DNA of 64,000 nt from Amborella trichopoda (taxonomy: Eukaryota; Streptophyta; Magnoliopsida; Amborellales; Amborellaceae), in NCBI RefSeq assembly GCF_000471905.2, contig NW_006497023.1, forward strand, positions 559,304 to 623,303. The letters are read 5' to 3'. The translations under genes were made by a program, and so were the position numbers. Under the pieces are notes generated by a model. The model worked only from the letters and a program-made list of their open reading frames with translations, was not told the DNA's origin and did not search any database. Positions 36,301 to 48,427 of the stretch are shown piece after piece. Numbering within the stretch: position 1 is the stretch's first letter; each line of letters starts with the position of its first letter.

Positions 36301-37210
36301 TGAAGGCGTGTTTAAGGTCATGCGTTCGGGACCTGTGCAAAACAGTTTAACGACATGCAGTCTAGACTTGCACTATGGTTTAAGGTCATACAGCTGGACC
36401 GTGGTGGTGATGAATGACAGTCTATGGATGCCATGGAGTGAGTATGGTGGTGGTTTGCCTCACTTGGGGAATTGGCATTAGGCTACTTATGAGAGATGGA
36501 TGATGTATGAAATGTGAGGGGACGATGGTGACCCACTAACTTAGAACGAGTATGGGTGGCGGGATGGTTCGTTGTTTTGTGAGCATGGGTGAGACTCACT
36601 GGGGAATGAGGAATGGTGATGAAGTGAATGAACTCTCTAGAGAGGTAATGAAGGTGGCGCGCACACACTAATAGGTAGGTTAGGGAAGGCGTGCATGAAA
36701 ATGCAGGAAAGTCGTGTACGTGTATAGGTAGTTTGTATCATGATGCTGAGCCTTGTAATGTCATGCGGCTAGGACGTGTACTAGAGTTTAAAGTCATGTA
36801 GCTTGGATCGTGAATTTTAAGGTTGTGCAACTAGACTTCTGCTACAGTTTAAGGTCATATAGTTCGGACCGTGTTGCTGAGCCTTTTAACAAATTGAGGC
36901 TAGGACATATACTATAGTTTAAATTTATGTAGCTTGGACTGTGCAGTTTAATAATGTGCAACTAGACCTCCGCTACAGTTTAAGTTCATATAGTTTGGAC
37001 TATGGTTATACAGTTTAGGGTCGTGCAACTAGACCTCTGCTACAGTTTAAGGTCATATAGTTTGAACCATGGTTGTGCAGTTTAGGGTCATACAACACGG
37101 ACCGTGCAGTTTAAGGTCGTGCAACTATACCTCCACTACAGTTTAAGGTCATATAGTTTGAACTGTGCAGTTTAGGGTCGTGCATCTAGACTGAGGCTGT
37201 GCAGCCATGT
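36300..37210. repeat. E1 TTTAAGGTCATATAG tandem repeats (degenerate)
   Basis: Plus strand repeats phrases such as AGTTTAAGGTCATATAGTTT, CGTGCAACTAGACCTC and CTACAGTTTAAG at about 60-70 bp spacing. Reverse complement of the well-ordered array at 55285-56360 in E2 but more eroded. Confidence 0.8.
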
Positions 37211-37985
37211 AGGTGAAGCTATATGGGGAATAGATCTGTGGATGGTATTCCGACTCCCTGGGGATAAAATGGTTAAGACCATTCACAAACTAAGGACTCA
37301 GATAGAAATGGTGTCTTGATGAAGGAGGGTCAACAAAAGCGGACTTCACTACGGATTAGTGGGACGTAAGCATACTCTCTGGGGTGAAAGATGGCTTGGT
37401 GTGAAACGCCACCAAAAATTGAAGAGGTAAAAATGATCCTAACTTCACTGGAGACAATGAGCTGCAATACGGGTGTGACTCCTATGGGGATGAGGGATAA
37501 CTCCTAACTCCATTAGGGATGATAGGCCACAATTTGGGTACAACAGTCTGAGGATGACAGGTCACGGCTTGGGTGCAACCCCACTAAAGATAAGTGGCAG
37601 GATGCACAAGACTTCAACCGGAAGTAGGTGACAATAGACTACTTGAAATACGGCTGACGCCAGGTGTAGCGCTAGTGGTTTCTTGTGAGTATTCAACCGG
37701 CGCTGAGTTCTCAAAGCACAACCAGTGCTGAGTTGTTAAAGACTCAGCTGGCGCTGTGAATAGCCTGTGATATTGTTTGAAGACAACCGGCGCTAGGGTC
37801 TTTTGGCAACACACCCAGTGCAAAAATCAACCAGCGTTAAGGTTGTTTGGAAACACACCAGGCCCTAAGTCAACCGGTGCTAGGGTTGTTTTGAAAACAC
37901 ACCCGGCTCTAAGTCAATCGGCGTTAGGGTTGTTTTAAAATTCACCTGGTGCTAGGTTAACAGGTGCTAAGGTTGGGTCGATGGG
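37210..37985. repeat. E1 repeat arrays upstream of the antisense promoter
   Basis: 37210-37620 has degenerate units such as GACTCCCTGGGGATAA and ACTCCATTAGGGATGA, the inverse of the 54829-55275 array. 37650-37985 has repeats of CAACCGGCGCTAGG with a following GGTTG that can pair with CAACC, e.g. CAACCAGCGTTAAGGTTG. Confidence 0.7.
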
Positions 37986-38059
37986 AGTTACCTCGGGCCT
38001 CGAGTCAAAGCTCGACCCGACTCATCGTCACTTGGCTTCCCTAAGACATGACTGGAATT

Positions 38060-38135
38060 CCCAATTTGTGAGGGGTATTTGAGGGTAGTGTAATCTATAT
38101 AAGGGGGTAAAATCCCGTTTTCCCTCATTTTTTGT
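38060..38135 (+). promoter_or_regulatory. Candidate antisense promoter in E1 (TATA at 38096-38102)
   Basis: TATATAA in the context ATCTATATAAGGGGGTAAAA, followed at the right distance by a CCCTCATTTTTTG stretch. The 70-bp surroundings are almost identical to the E2 counterpart (54365-54371, minus), although neighbouring sequence has diverged. The promoter points opposite to the element's gag-pol. Confidence 0.6.
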
Positions 38136-39718
38136 CAAGGGTGAAAAAAAAATTAAGCAGAAGTTTTCTTTAACCATGAGGAGAGGGTGCTAGGTTTAAG
38201 TTCCGATGAGCAGTGGGACTTCAACAAAAGTTTTGTTGGGAAGGTTTTCGGTCAATAGTGGGATCCTAGGCAAGTGTAGAATTTGCCAAGAATTTGACGA
38301 AGTTGCAGGGAAAGGAGCGAGAAAGGAGAGTCCTCTAGATAGTTTTTCAAGAAATAAAAAGCGGTTCCAACTGCAGCAGTTATTTGGTAGAAGAGGCAAG
38401 AAATAAAACAGTGAGCATTTTCGCACATCTTGGGAGTTTTTCGGGGATTTTTAAGAGGTTTCTCGGGGATTGTGGTAACTTTTTGACGTTGTTATTGGTT
38501 TTTGTAGAGGTTCTCGGAGACTTAAGGGCAGTTTGCAGAAGTTTTCGAAGAAGTTTTGGTGCTGTCCAGGTGAAAAACGTTGGCGAGAGAGTTTTTAAGT
38601 AGGTTTTTCCGCCGTGTAGGATAATTTTCGACGGGAGACGAACCGTCACAGGAGGTGGACCGTCGTGGAAGATGTACGATTGATGGAGGTGAACCGTCGT
38701 GGAGGTGAACCATCAAAGGGGAGGTGTATGGTTACCTCCGAAAATCGTGCGACCATTAAGGAGGTGGGAAATCTTACGCTTTGAAAATGATGAGTCTCAG
38801 GAAGTGAGCAGTCATGAATGGGCCAACGCTAATAGAAATGCAGTCGACGCTGGGTCAACCGGCACTGATGGTTTGGTGTGCTGACACAATCAGCGCTGTC
38901 CCTTAAGAAAAGTAGCCGACGCTAAGGATTAGGAGCACAACCGGTGTTGGCCTTTGGAGGACACAACCGGTGTTGGCTTCAGTCAGCACTCACTAGCACG
39001 TGTGGCTTATCATGGTGCGGGGAGTGATTCTCGCTTATGGAAGTAAGTTATGTGTGGGTTTTGCGGCGATGTTCATTGGCAGGCAAACAATGGTGAATGA
39101 CGATAGGGCGTGGCTTGTGGCCAAATCTTCTAGGGTTATAGTGAGGTCCATGTTGTTCTGTGGAAGGGTACCCACTGTGAACAGGGTATGCTTTCTATCA
39201 TAGGCCATTTCCTTGCCAAGGCAGCCAACTTTGTATGTTTTATTTACGCGTCGAATGAATCTTTTGTTCTATATTGGATGTACACGTCATATGAGATATC
39301 TGGCTTGTATGTTTGACATACACGTCGGATGGATTGAGGCTAACTTCTTGGAGTGGATCTGCTTTGTCTTCTGGCCTATAACCATCCTCTTACTCGTCAG
39401 ATGAATTAAAGCTAGCTTTCCAAGTGGTTTCATTTCTTCTTCAGGAGAAAAGCCTTTCTTTCGTGGGTTTTCTTCTTCCTCATGGGGCAGGCATTTGTTT
39501 TGGCCTATAGCCGTCCTCTTATCCTTAGATGCAAGATCAACACTATAGGTTTTGGTTTGTAACTGTCCTCTTATCCTCAGATGCAAGAGACTTGTAACAT
39601 CCCTATTAACGAGTTTCTTGTAACTTATAACTCATTTTTATTGCAATAAAAAGAGTTAGAATTTTGTTTGGAATATCTTGCTTATTTTTGCGTTGAGTTC
39701 ATTTCTTGCGAATACATA
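38136..39718. other. E1 region between antisense promoter and pol end
   Basis: Plus reading resembles the E2 leader at 54340-53160 for the first kilobase (GTGCTAGGTTTAAGTTCC, CAACAAAAGTTTTG; GGTGAACCGTCGTGG repeats at about 38640-38740; CAACCGGTGTTGGC repeats at 38820-38990). The plant mobile domain ORF that follows in E2 is absent here; instead about 0.7 kb of unrecognised DNA leads to the pol 3' end. Small ORFs show no domain. Confidence 0.6.
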
Positions 39719-40768
39719 TCATAGATAATACTTCTTTAGGTATTGCTTGTTGATGGGGGACATTGCTTGCCCTCCTTCAGGTTGTGCCAGTATATAGGCT
39801 CCATTGGGCGAGACCTTCTTGACTATAAAGGGACCTTCCCACTTAGGCTCAAACTTCCCTTTACACCGGCTGTGCATAACAACAGGCCTTTTGACAGCTA
39901 AGACTAGATCACCGCGGGTGAATGAGCGGACCTTGACAGACTTGTTGAAAGCCCTCTTCATTCTCCCTTGGTTGAGTTCAAGGCTCTGCTGAGCCTCTAA
40001 CCTCTTTCCATCGAGTGCGTCCAATTCATGATATCGGAGCTTGACTCTCTCATCTTCGGTTATTCCATGGTGAGTAGTGACTCACAGTGAAGGGATTTGT
40101 ATTTCAAGAGGTAAGACCACTTCACCCCCACAGACCAGAGAATAAGGAGTGGAATCAGTAGAATTTCGCGTAGTAGTACAATAAGTCCATCGGGCTTCAA
40201 AAAGCTTCTCATACCAGTTCTTCCTTGTTTTTTATACTGACTTTCTTAACAAGTTGCAAAGAGTCCGATTGAAAGCCTCGGCTAATCCATTCGCTTGAGC
40301 GTGGTACATAGTCCAGTACCTCCATTTGAAACCGAATTGGTTAACTAAGCGATCGATGTGCTGACTCCTAAATTGAGGGCTGTTGTTAAATATAATTCGG
40401 TCGGGCACTCCAAAGCGATATATGATGTGATGTCGCATGAAGTAGGCCACAACTGTCCCAAGAACCTGCTTAAGGGTGACGACTTCAGCCCACTTAGAGA
40501 AATAATCTGTTGCAGTTAGGATAAAAACATGGCCCATTGTGGAAGGAGGGACAATAGGCCCTACGATGTCCATACCCCATTGTGAGAAGGGCCATGAGGC
40601 AACCGTTGGGTGTAAAGGCTCTAGAGGCCAGTAAACCAAGCTCGAGTGTATGTGGCATACTTGGCACTTTTTAGCGTAGTTTAAGGAATCGAAGATCATA
40701 GAAGGCCAATAGTATCCCAACCTACGCATTCGTTCATAGAGCTTAGGATCGACTAATGTAGTCCACAA
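39719..40768 (-). pseudogene. E1 integrase
   Basis: Read minus: RRLGYYWPSM and CQVCHIHSS (part of the HHCC zinc finger), PFSQWGMDIVGPI (first catalytic Asp), TDYFSKW, FGVPDRIIFNNSPQF, then QANGLAEAFNRTL (catalytic Glu). The second catalytic Asp, expected in TDNGxQF, is Asn, so catalysis would be lost. A gap of stops (about 40232-40024) precedes the C-terminal part 40024-39719 (LVLAVKRPV, KWEGPFIVKKV, GAYILAQPEG), the GPF/GPY module that helps target choice. Length is near the family norm. Confidence 0.9.
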
Positions 40769-40769
40769 A

Positions 40770-41180
40770 TGCCTGAGTGGACTTCTTCTAACACCTTATT
40801 TTCTTCTTGGATATTAACGCATCTAAAGAAAAATGTCGTCAAATGACCGTCTAAAGAGAACATCTCCTTTAAGGACAGTATACTTGGTAGACATTCGACG
40901 AATGCTGTTGTGTTTGGTACGATCTTCCGGGAGCCTACCATGTTTTAGGAAATTGTTGATGGGCTCTCTCCAATCTTCTACTTGCTCAATTGCTTCACAC
41001 ATTGGGTCAAATAATTCTTTCTTGATTCCGACCCTTAGCTCCTTGACTCTGTGCTATTGCTTGTTCAGTCTTGATTACTTCTTTGGCTGATAGAAGTGCT
41101 CCAAATAGATAAGGAGGGAACTCGAGGAAGATATTTCTCTCATCATTTTTGTCGACCTCGGTTCTTAATTCGATGTGTCT
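40770..41180 (-). pseudogene. E1 RNaseH-integrase linker
   Basis: Frames broken, but VLEEVHSGICGLH at the integrase-side end (about 40790-40753) is the conserved LxEVHxGxCGxH start of the integrase zinc-binding region. The rest is the expected linker length. Confidence 0.6.
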
Positions 41181-41801
41181 TCATTCTGCCACCCAGACAA
41201 GCGTGGGCCCTGATGAGGATAATTGAATTGTAGCACTGAGTTTTGCAAGTGCGTTAACTTGTGAGTTTAGCCTCTTGGGGATGCGACTCAGGGATACGTC
41301 CTCAAACTGAGCCATATACGATTTTGCATTATCGTTGTAAGGGTTGAGAGTGTCTTTTCTCACATCATAAATCCCTTTGAGCTGTCGGATAAACAACTCA
41401 GAGTCACCATAGATCTTGAGAAGCTCCAAGTCTAGGTCGAAGGCTTTCTCCAGTCCGATTATAAAGGCTCGATATTCTGGCTCATTATGACAACCGGCTT
41501 GAGTGAGAGAGAAAGATAGTGGAAATAGTCCTCCTCTCGACATTAAGAATACTACTCCGGTGCCCCCTCAATCCGATTGAAATGCTCCGTCGAAGTACAA
41601 TTCCCACACAAGGGTAAGGTCCTGACAGAGCACTTCTTCATGAGGGAGGTCGCTTGATAGAGGAGATTTTGTCGATACGGGATGTGCTGCGAGAAAGTCA
41701 GCTAAGGCCTGGCCCTTGATGGCCTTCATTGGGACATACATGATATAGAATTCCATTAGCAATAATGCCCACTTAGCAAGGCATCCTGACAAGCATGGCA
41801 T
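41181..41801 (-). pseudogene. E1 second (archaeal-type) RNaseH
   Basis: Reads GQALADFLAAHP, WELYFDGAFQSD, then LFPLSFSLTQ, NEPEYRAFIIGLEKAFDLDL, LLKIYGDSELFIRQLKG and ALAKLSAT. These are the Asp (YFDGA), Glu (EYxAxIxGLE) and Asp (YGDSxL) blocks of the additional RNaseH that defines Tat-lineage gypsy elements. One stop lies after FQSD. The same module is at 63740-64000 in E3. Confidence 0.9.
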
Positions 41802-43186
41802 ATCATGAGAAACATTACAAGATCATCTTTTGTTATGAGTTTCACTTCGTGACCAAGCAAGTAATGGCAGATTTTTTGTACCGTGAAGATCAAGGTCAGA
41901 CACATCTTCTCAATAGGCAGATAGTTCTTGTCAGCCCCTTACATCCTGCGGCTGAGGTAATGTAACGCAATCTCTTTTCCCTCTTCATTGTTTTGTGCCA
42001 ACAATGCTCCGAGTGACTCGTCCAAAGTAGTGACATATAGAATGGTGGGTTTTCCCAATACTGGAGTAGAGAGCACTGGAGGGTTGAGTAAATAGTGCTT
42101 GATGTCATCAAGGGCTGCCTGACATGCTTCATCCCAGATGAATGGGGTATCTTTCTTTAGCAGGTGTGTAAAGGGTTTACAACGACCTAAGAGGTTCGAG
42201 ATAAAACTGCGAATGTATGCCAACTGACCTTGAAGAGAGCGCAGTTCTCGAAGTGTAGTCGGTGACGACATTTCTCCAATTGCCTTGATCTTGACAGGCT
42301 TACCTTCAAGCCCTCAATGTCTGACGATGAACCCCAAAATTTTTTCGGAGCATACGCCAAAAGCGCATTTCAGCAGGTTCATTTTTAGTTGATGAAGGCG
42401 CAACGACTTCAACACCTTTTCAAGGTCTCTCATGTGAGCATCCTTTTCTTTATATTTTACCACCAAGTCATCTACATAACACTCCACCTCTTTGTGCGTC
42501 ATGTGTTTGAAAATGGTCATTATTGCTGTCTGGTATGTGGTGCCAGCATTCCTTAACCCAAAAGGCATCATTGTATAACAAAAGACCCCTTTTGGAGCTA
42601 GGAATGCAGTGGCCGCTTCATCTTCGGGCTCCATCCTTATCTGATTATACCCGGAGTATCCGTCCATGAAGGAAAAGATTTAACAATGAGTCGTAGAGTC
42701 AATGAGCATCTCGGTGAATGGCAATGGGAAGTCATCCTTGGGACAGTGGGTATTCAAATCTTGAAAGTCAATACACACTCTGATTTGACCATTCTTCTTC
42801 TTTACAAGAACTACACTTGCTAGCCAATTCGGGTACTTGACTTCACGAATAAGCCATATTCATTTGAGTTTGGTCACCTCGACATCTATTTGCATCTCGA
42901 GGTCAGGCCTGAACCTTCTCAATTTTTGTTTGACATTGATAGCCGGATGGATGCCAAGATGGTGAACTCCTACTTGAGGGTCTAAACCAGGCATCTCATG
43001 ATAGTTCCAAGCAAAGACGTCTCGGTTTGCTTTCAAGAAGGTAGTGAAATCTTCTTTCTCTTCTAGAGAGATATTCGCTGAAATGAAGGTGGGTCTGGGA
43101 TCCGCTTCGTCTCCAAGATTTATTTCCTCCAGTTCATCAGCTGCGGCCTGTCCACCTTCTTTCCATTCTTCTAGAGCCTCTTGCAA
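41802..43186 (-). pseudogene. E1 reverse transcriptase and first RNaseH
   Basis: In minus order: ANRDVFAWNYHEMPGLDP, FRPDLEMQIDVEVTKLK, REVKYPNWLASVV-like, VCIDFxDLN, FMDGYSGYNQI (first catalytic Asp region), FCYTMMPFGLRNAGTTYQ, ECYVDDLVVK (catalytic YVDD, about 42487-42457), LLKCAFGV and LGFIV. RNaseH1 follows with LRSLQGQLAYIRSFI, WDEACQAALDDIK, LDESLGALLAQ and IALHYLSRRM, ending with a degraded LLGHxxxLITK. About four stops or shifts interrupt roughly 460 codons. Full-length for the family but inactive. Confidence 0.9.
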
Positions 43187-43281
43187 CTCTTCATTATCTC
43201 TTTCAAATATCTTTCAATCAACCTCAAGTGCAGAGACCCATGATCCTAACATTTTTACCTCTGACAGAGGTCCAGAGTGAA

Positions 43282-43698
43282 TCATAATTTTTGCACCTTT
43301 CTCAAACCGAGGGAGGAAAAGTCTACCTCAAAAGTGGAAAACAGGTCAGGTTGGAGAGGCTTATCTCGATAGTTAGAGGAAAATTGAGGTTCAGTGATAA
43401 TGATGTGAAGAGTGTCTTCGTACAAATCACACAGTATTCGTATAGATGCCTGGAGTATTTGCTCCGAGCCGGCTGGTTCTTCACATACTTGTATCATGCG
43501 GCAAGGCTCCTGAGTGTAGAAACTTTGCCCTCTTGACTCTCTAAGTCTCTGCTCAAAGTCTGGCTCAGGGGGCCACTGGGGCTTCTTTGGCTTCGACTTC
43601 TTATGCTTCTTTGAATTGGGTGGCTCTGCCTTGGCTTTAGCTGCCAGGGCATCAACAACTATTAGGAATCCTGCTGCATGTGCCAGGGTCTTTCGCAC
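43282..43698 (-). pseudogene. E1 gag-pol linker segment
   Basis: Open for 138 codons; a lysine/proline-rich stretch (KKHKKSKPKKPQWPPEPDFE) is followed by LQPDLFSTFEVDFS. The latter half matches E3 at 62010-62165. I do not see an intact DTG/DSG protease motif, so I call it only the region between gag and RT. Confidence 0.6.
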
Positions 43699-43899
43699 TC
43701 ACTTTCGCTGCATCCTTCTTATATTGAGTCTTTCGAATTCTTGATCAAGAGCCTCGAAGTCTAGGCATATAAAGGTTGTACCTGTAGGGGACGTAGAAGA
43801 GAGAGAATGAGAAGCAGAAGATGAAGAAGGATAAAGGTTAGACGGTGGGGGACTTTTAAGGTCGTTCCCCTCATCAGACCTATCTAGACAGCGTTTTAC

Positions 43900-46020
43900 A
43901 TCATCACCAGGTTGGACGAGTGTAGGGGACCTTTTAGGTCATTCCCTTGCCTAAGCTGTTGGGAAGTGCTTTTAACATCGTCATCCTCATTGGACGTATG
44001 CTGAGTGGGAGATTGCATGAGAACATCTTCTTGACAGGATGAAGAAGGAAGAAGGATCGTACCAGGGATGAAGTCCAATAAAGTTGGTAGTGGAGGAAGG
44101 GGCTGGAGAATTTCTTGCTCAACTATGGGTTGAGTGGTCTTGTTTCTTCGGCGAGTAGTCCTTGGTGCCCATCTTTTTTTGATTTTTTGAGGTGATGTTT
44201 GATTCTCGCTAGGCTGGCAAATAGCCCTAGCTTGGCAAACCACTTCTCGCCTTAAAGACTTGGTAGACTATCCATGGCTGGGGAATCAAGGGTTCTGCAG
44301 AGTCTAAATCATTGATAAGAAGGTCTTGCTTTAGGAGATCTCCTTGCTTCGATGGAGAAGGGACTTGGGGGTTACTTACAGGGAGATTGTAAAAGTCCTG
44401 ACACTCCCGCATTTTCTTTGCGAATAAATAAAGTAAACTTGTGCATTCTAAGAGGTAATGGCCTCTTATCTAATGGTATGGGCACCAACGATCTTCAGTC
44501 CCCTTAGCAAGGCGACGAGGTTTCCTTGCTTGCATTAGTGTGATTATGCCTTCCTGAAGCATTATAATGAAGAAGGCGTAAAAGATATCAGGGATCTCGT
44601 CTTCCTCTTGGATAGTTACTTCATGGGAGGCCTCGGCTACCCCAAAGGCATTCTTTAAGCCTTGAAGCTTTATCTAACCTTTCAGAATCAAGGCCTCGAT
44701 AATATCCTTCAGCGTGTAGCAGTCACCTGTAGGATGATTGTTCCTCTGATGATAAGCACAATAATTCGCTTGAGTGTCAAGACCAGGCTGCTCAGGGAAT
44801 TTGGTTTCTGAAAGTTGGATCACATTATGTTCCAATAATAACCGGAACAGCACAAGGACCCATTCCTTCTTAAAGGGGTAGACCTTGTTCTTATGCCTAG
44901 TGAAATTATCACCCCGATCAAGGTTGGTTAGTGGGGGAACCCGATTGTACGACTTTTGTTGCTTGCCAGCATGGGGTGCTACCTTTGTTGTGCTTACCTA
45001 TGTAGAGAGCTCCAAAGTTTGGGAGGGAGCCTTCTTTGAATCAACGACCATGACGGCTGCACTGATTACCCCTTTCAATTGGCCGCCCCTTGAGTTATTC
45101 CGAGAGTTACCATTGCCCCAGTTGTTTGCTGAACTTGTAGATGGTTGTCATGTCGCACCATGGTGGCATGATAGACTTTCTATGCAGACTGATTTAAAGA
45201 TCAGCTCTGACATGGAGGTTGGATTAGAAGCCTCAACATGTAGAGTGATCTCGGGTCGCATGTTCTGCACACAAGTTTGGACGGCTTCCTTCTCAGGCAT
45301 AGGATTAAGATGGCGAGAAGCCAAGTTTCTCCATCTTGATATGAGCTGATCCACGGGCTCATTGGGGTCTTGAGTCAGGGTGAGGAGTTCGATGGTTTGA
45401 ACCTCTCTCTCGACCTCATAGAAGCGTTGATAGAATAGCTTCTCCATCTCCTCCCACGTATGGACTGAGTTTGGAGGAAGACGGGCATACCATTTCAATG
45501 CTAGGCAATCGAGGGTCTCAACCATCGAGGGTCTCAACGAATTGTCAGACAAGAAGTCTCCCGTTAGCTGCTGTTTCTCGACATACTGCCTGAAAGTGGG
45601 TAATAAGCTGGTTCGGGGTTGTGATTATGTTGAATAAGGGAAACTTCCGTTTCTTATAATTAGACGGAAATTGGACCTGATCAATATACAAGGGGTATGG
45701 CCTTTGATAAGGCGTTGCACTCTGTAAACTCGACATTTGTCTATTCTTTAGGCTATGGGTGACCATAGCATCAATGTCTGTCTAAGAGATGCGATGAGGG
45801 ACAGAATTGTCCTGTGAGGTAGAAGCTGGGAGCTGCCATGGAGGTGCACCATTAGAGTGATGGGAATTGACCTCATGGCTCGCCGACTGGTGGGTGGCGC
45901 TGTTACAATCGATCTTTTCCATCTTCGCACGCACCATATCTTCAAACTTGTTCATTCGCTCTTCTGCGCATCACCGGGCTTGCTTACGACCATTACGCTG
46001 ATCGTTTCACTATGAAGGTC
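43900..46020 (-). pseudogene. E1 gag
   Basis: The retrotransposon Gag core is at 45552-45148 (LDCLALKWYARLPPNSVHTW, EEMEKLFYQRFYEVER, DPNEPVDQLISRWRNLA, EAVQTCVQNMRPE), preceded by PLYIDQVQFPSNYK, FPLFN at 45766-45545. Two C-x2-H...H-x4-C knuckles follow: YCAYHQRNNHPTGDCYTLKD (about 44757-44698) and WCPYH, stop, IRGHYLLECTSL (about 44493-44440), the CCHC variant typical of Tat Gag. Beyond these, 44412-43896 is an unmatched tail. Frameshifts near 45545 and 45150 and several stops. It would form the particle and bind RNA in an active element. Confidence 0.8.
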
Positions 46021-47562
46021 GACATTAGTGGCAACAGAGGGCTTGCGAACATGACGGGTCGTACGTGGTAGGTCGGTCATTAGGGGGCCAGCATGCCCTG
46101 ATTGAACTCGACTCTTGTATGTTGGTCGGGTTTAGATCGGTTCTCCATGGTCTTGGGACTGTGGCTGCTGAGCAGCTGGGTCTTTTTTTACAACAGCAAT
46201 GATAACACAGGGCTCATGGAGCTCTTCTTCAGGCTTCATCGTCTGAAGGGGCTAGAGTGAAGAGGGTCGTTAGAATTGGTCGTTTTGACTGCTTTAGTCA
46301 CCTCCCTAGTCAAAATTTGCAGACCTCTATCGCATTTAACCTTGAGGTTTTGATGGACCTCGCACCAAAACTACGATCTAAGCTGTAGCTGGTCAGCTCT
46401 TCTTGCACATGAGAGAGCTGTCTCCATCAAGTGTAGCAATGGATGAGGGTCAGTAACTAGAGTCATCATGGGCCGGGGATGATGAAGGACTCGATCTTCC
46501 ATTGGGCCAATGCCTTGAGGTCTCTTGTGGGCTTGAGAGACATGAGCAAAGTGACGGGGCTGGTTCAAGATGATACTCTTAGGGAATACCTTCGAGTATC
46601 AAGGCTAAAGGGGATTCCTTGATGAAGAAGGATTGGGCTGGAGCAGGGTTGACTCATAAGAAGGCCAGAGTCGAGGGCGAGAGAGCGTTTGTGATGGTGA
46701 CACGTGTGTGCCTCTTGAAGAAGGGTCACGGGTGATCTAGGGCTTGAGCAAGGGGTCTGACATGTGTCTGCAAGAGAATAGGTGTTGGCTTGTCCCTTAC
46801 AGGGTGTGCTAGTGTGTGCAAAGTAGGAGGATGAGAAGGTCCTCTCCTGTGTACTTGGGTTGGCATGGCAATGATGTTGCCCCGAGAAGTGAGATGCATA
46901 TGAGCACGTGTGCAAGACCGGGCCTCAGAAGGTTCGATCTTGAAGATGGACTCGAGATAACAGAGTGGTTGCCCCGAGGTGTGGCTCGAGTGGGTAACCC
47001 ACGAGCCTTGTGATGTGTGTTAGTGATGGAGATCATGGGGTTTCCACCTCGACGTGATGAGCCTCTAGGGATAGAGACCAATGGTATAGAATTGTGGGGG
47101 GTAGCCCTATGGCGACCCACAGAAGCAGCTAAACCTTGTTTGCCTTTTGCAGAAAGGGACTGGGCAGCCTTCCGACGTACCTTGGAAACATGATTGACAA
47201 ATTACTTACCTGGTGGCTGGGTGCATACTATGTGGGGAAACAGACGTGCTATCAATGCAGGGCACCTTGGTGGAGATTCCACCAAAGAGAAGAGATGGGG
47301 AGTGAGGGATTTTTAGGTCCCACCTCACACCGGTCCAAGTTGAGGCTTGGGAGCTAGACTAGGGGTCTTTGCTCAAGAGGGTGGTTAGGAACGAAGTTGA
47401 AGCAACTTGTTCCCCAGGGACACTCTCGAATATGGGGATAAGAAAATCCTTGATCTGGATAAATGGGTTACAAAACCCGTAAGTCATAATAAAATGTGAA
47501 AAGACAAAGAAAGTAGATAATAAAAGAAGAAATTAGCCAAACAAGAACGATCCACCTAAGGG
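46021..47562 (-). other. E1 leader between primer site and gag
   Basis: About 1.5 kb, GC-richer than the surroundings, with overlapping arginine/serine-rich open stretches on the minus strand (47120-46809, 46915-46565) that I cannot assign. Long leaders are usual in this lineage. The true gag start is not clear. Confidence 0.5.
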
Positions 47563-47581
47563 TTCCCCAGTGGAGCCACCA
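47563..47581 (-). promoter_or_regulatory. E1 primer-binding site, tRNA-Arg-like
   Basis: Minus strand reads TGGTGGCTCCACTGGGGAA, three bases inside the LTR end (47585). From memory, tRNA-Arg sites of Tat/Ogre elements read TGGCGACTCCACTGGGGA; this differs at two positions. It primes minus-strand DNA synthesis. Confidence 0.75.
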
Positions 47582-47863
47582 AGCTGGTTAGGTGCCTCAA
47601 TCTCGCCATCCAGATCCTTTGAGGATCGGGCAGCGTACATTTTGGGTTTCGAGGGAAGACTCGGAATTTTTTTGAGATCGCCCTCTCGGGAACCTCGTTC
47701 GAAAATGGGGGCAGGTGTTACCAGCTGGAGAGAGAGGAATTCAAAGGACTTACTCCAGCTGACTCGCGTGGGCGCTCTCTTAGATCATGAAGAAAGCCCC
47801 CTAGTAATAAAACTATTTCAGAATCACATCCCTTGGCTTGTATTCTTCTTATTTTCTGCAATC

Positions 47864-47973
47864 NNNNNNNNNNNNNNNNNNNNNNNNNNNNNNNNNNNNN
47901 NNNNNNNNNNNNNNNNNNNNNNNNNNNNNNNNNNNNNNNNNNNNNNNNNNNNNNNNNNNNNNNNNNNNNNNNN
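47864..47973. other. Assembly gap (110 N)
   Basis: Run of N inside LTR-c. Confidence 1.
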
Positions 47974-48427
47974 TTTTCCTCTTTGATGAACGTACACAAG
48001 CATGTACACTCAAAAAGAAGAAGAGAAGAAAGATGGGGAAGAGAAAAATTCAACTAAGCGAGAGAGGATCAAAGTGGTGACTAGGCTGGTGGATAATTGG
48101 CCTGACGTGGTAGCAAAATGGGCTCGGTTACTCAAACCGGCTCACAAGATCACTACTAGACATCATTACTAATACCGACTAGCTAGGCACGATGGTCAGT
48201 CTGTCGTGGCAATAAAGCAGGACAAATAATCATGGCACAACAATATTACGGCTAGACGACATGACTACCATGAGAGGTTAACCTCAATCCCTCTTAGTGG
48301 AATGAAGGAGTTGCAGAATTAAGGTATGAGGAAAGAATAAGAAGAGAAGAAGAGAAAGAAGAAGGAGGGAGAAGAAGGGAAGATAAAAGTATGAAAGACG
48401 AGAGAATGAAGGAGAGAGAGGGAAGGA

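Noticed and set aside
44885-45349. 154-codon plus ORF
   Set aside because: Shadow of the E1 gag core on the opposite strand.
46565-47120. Arg/Ser/His-rich ORFs upstream of E1 gag
   Set aside because: Overlapping frames with no gag similarity; kept only as leader.
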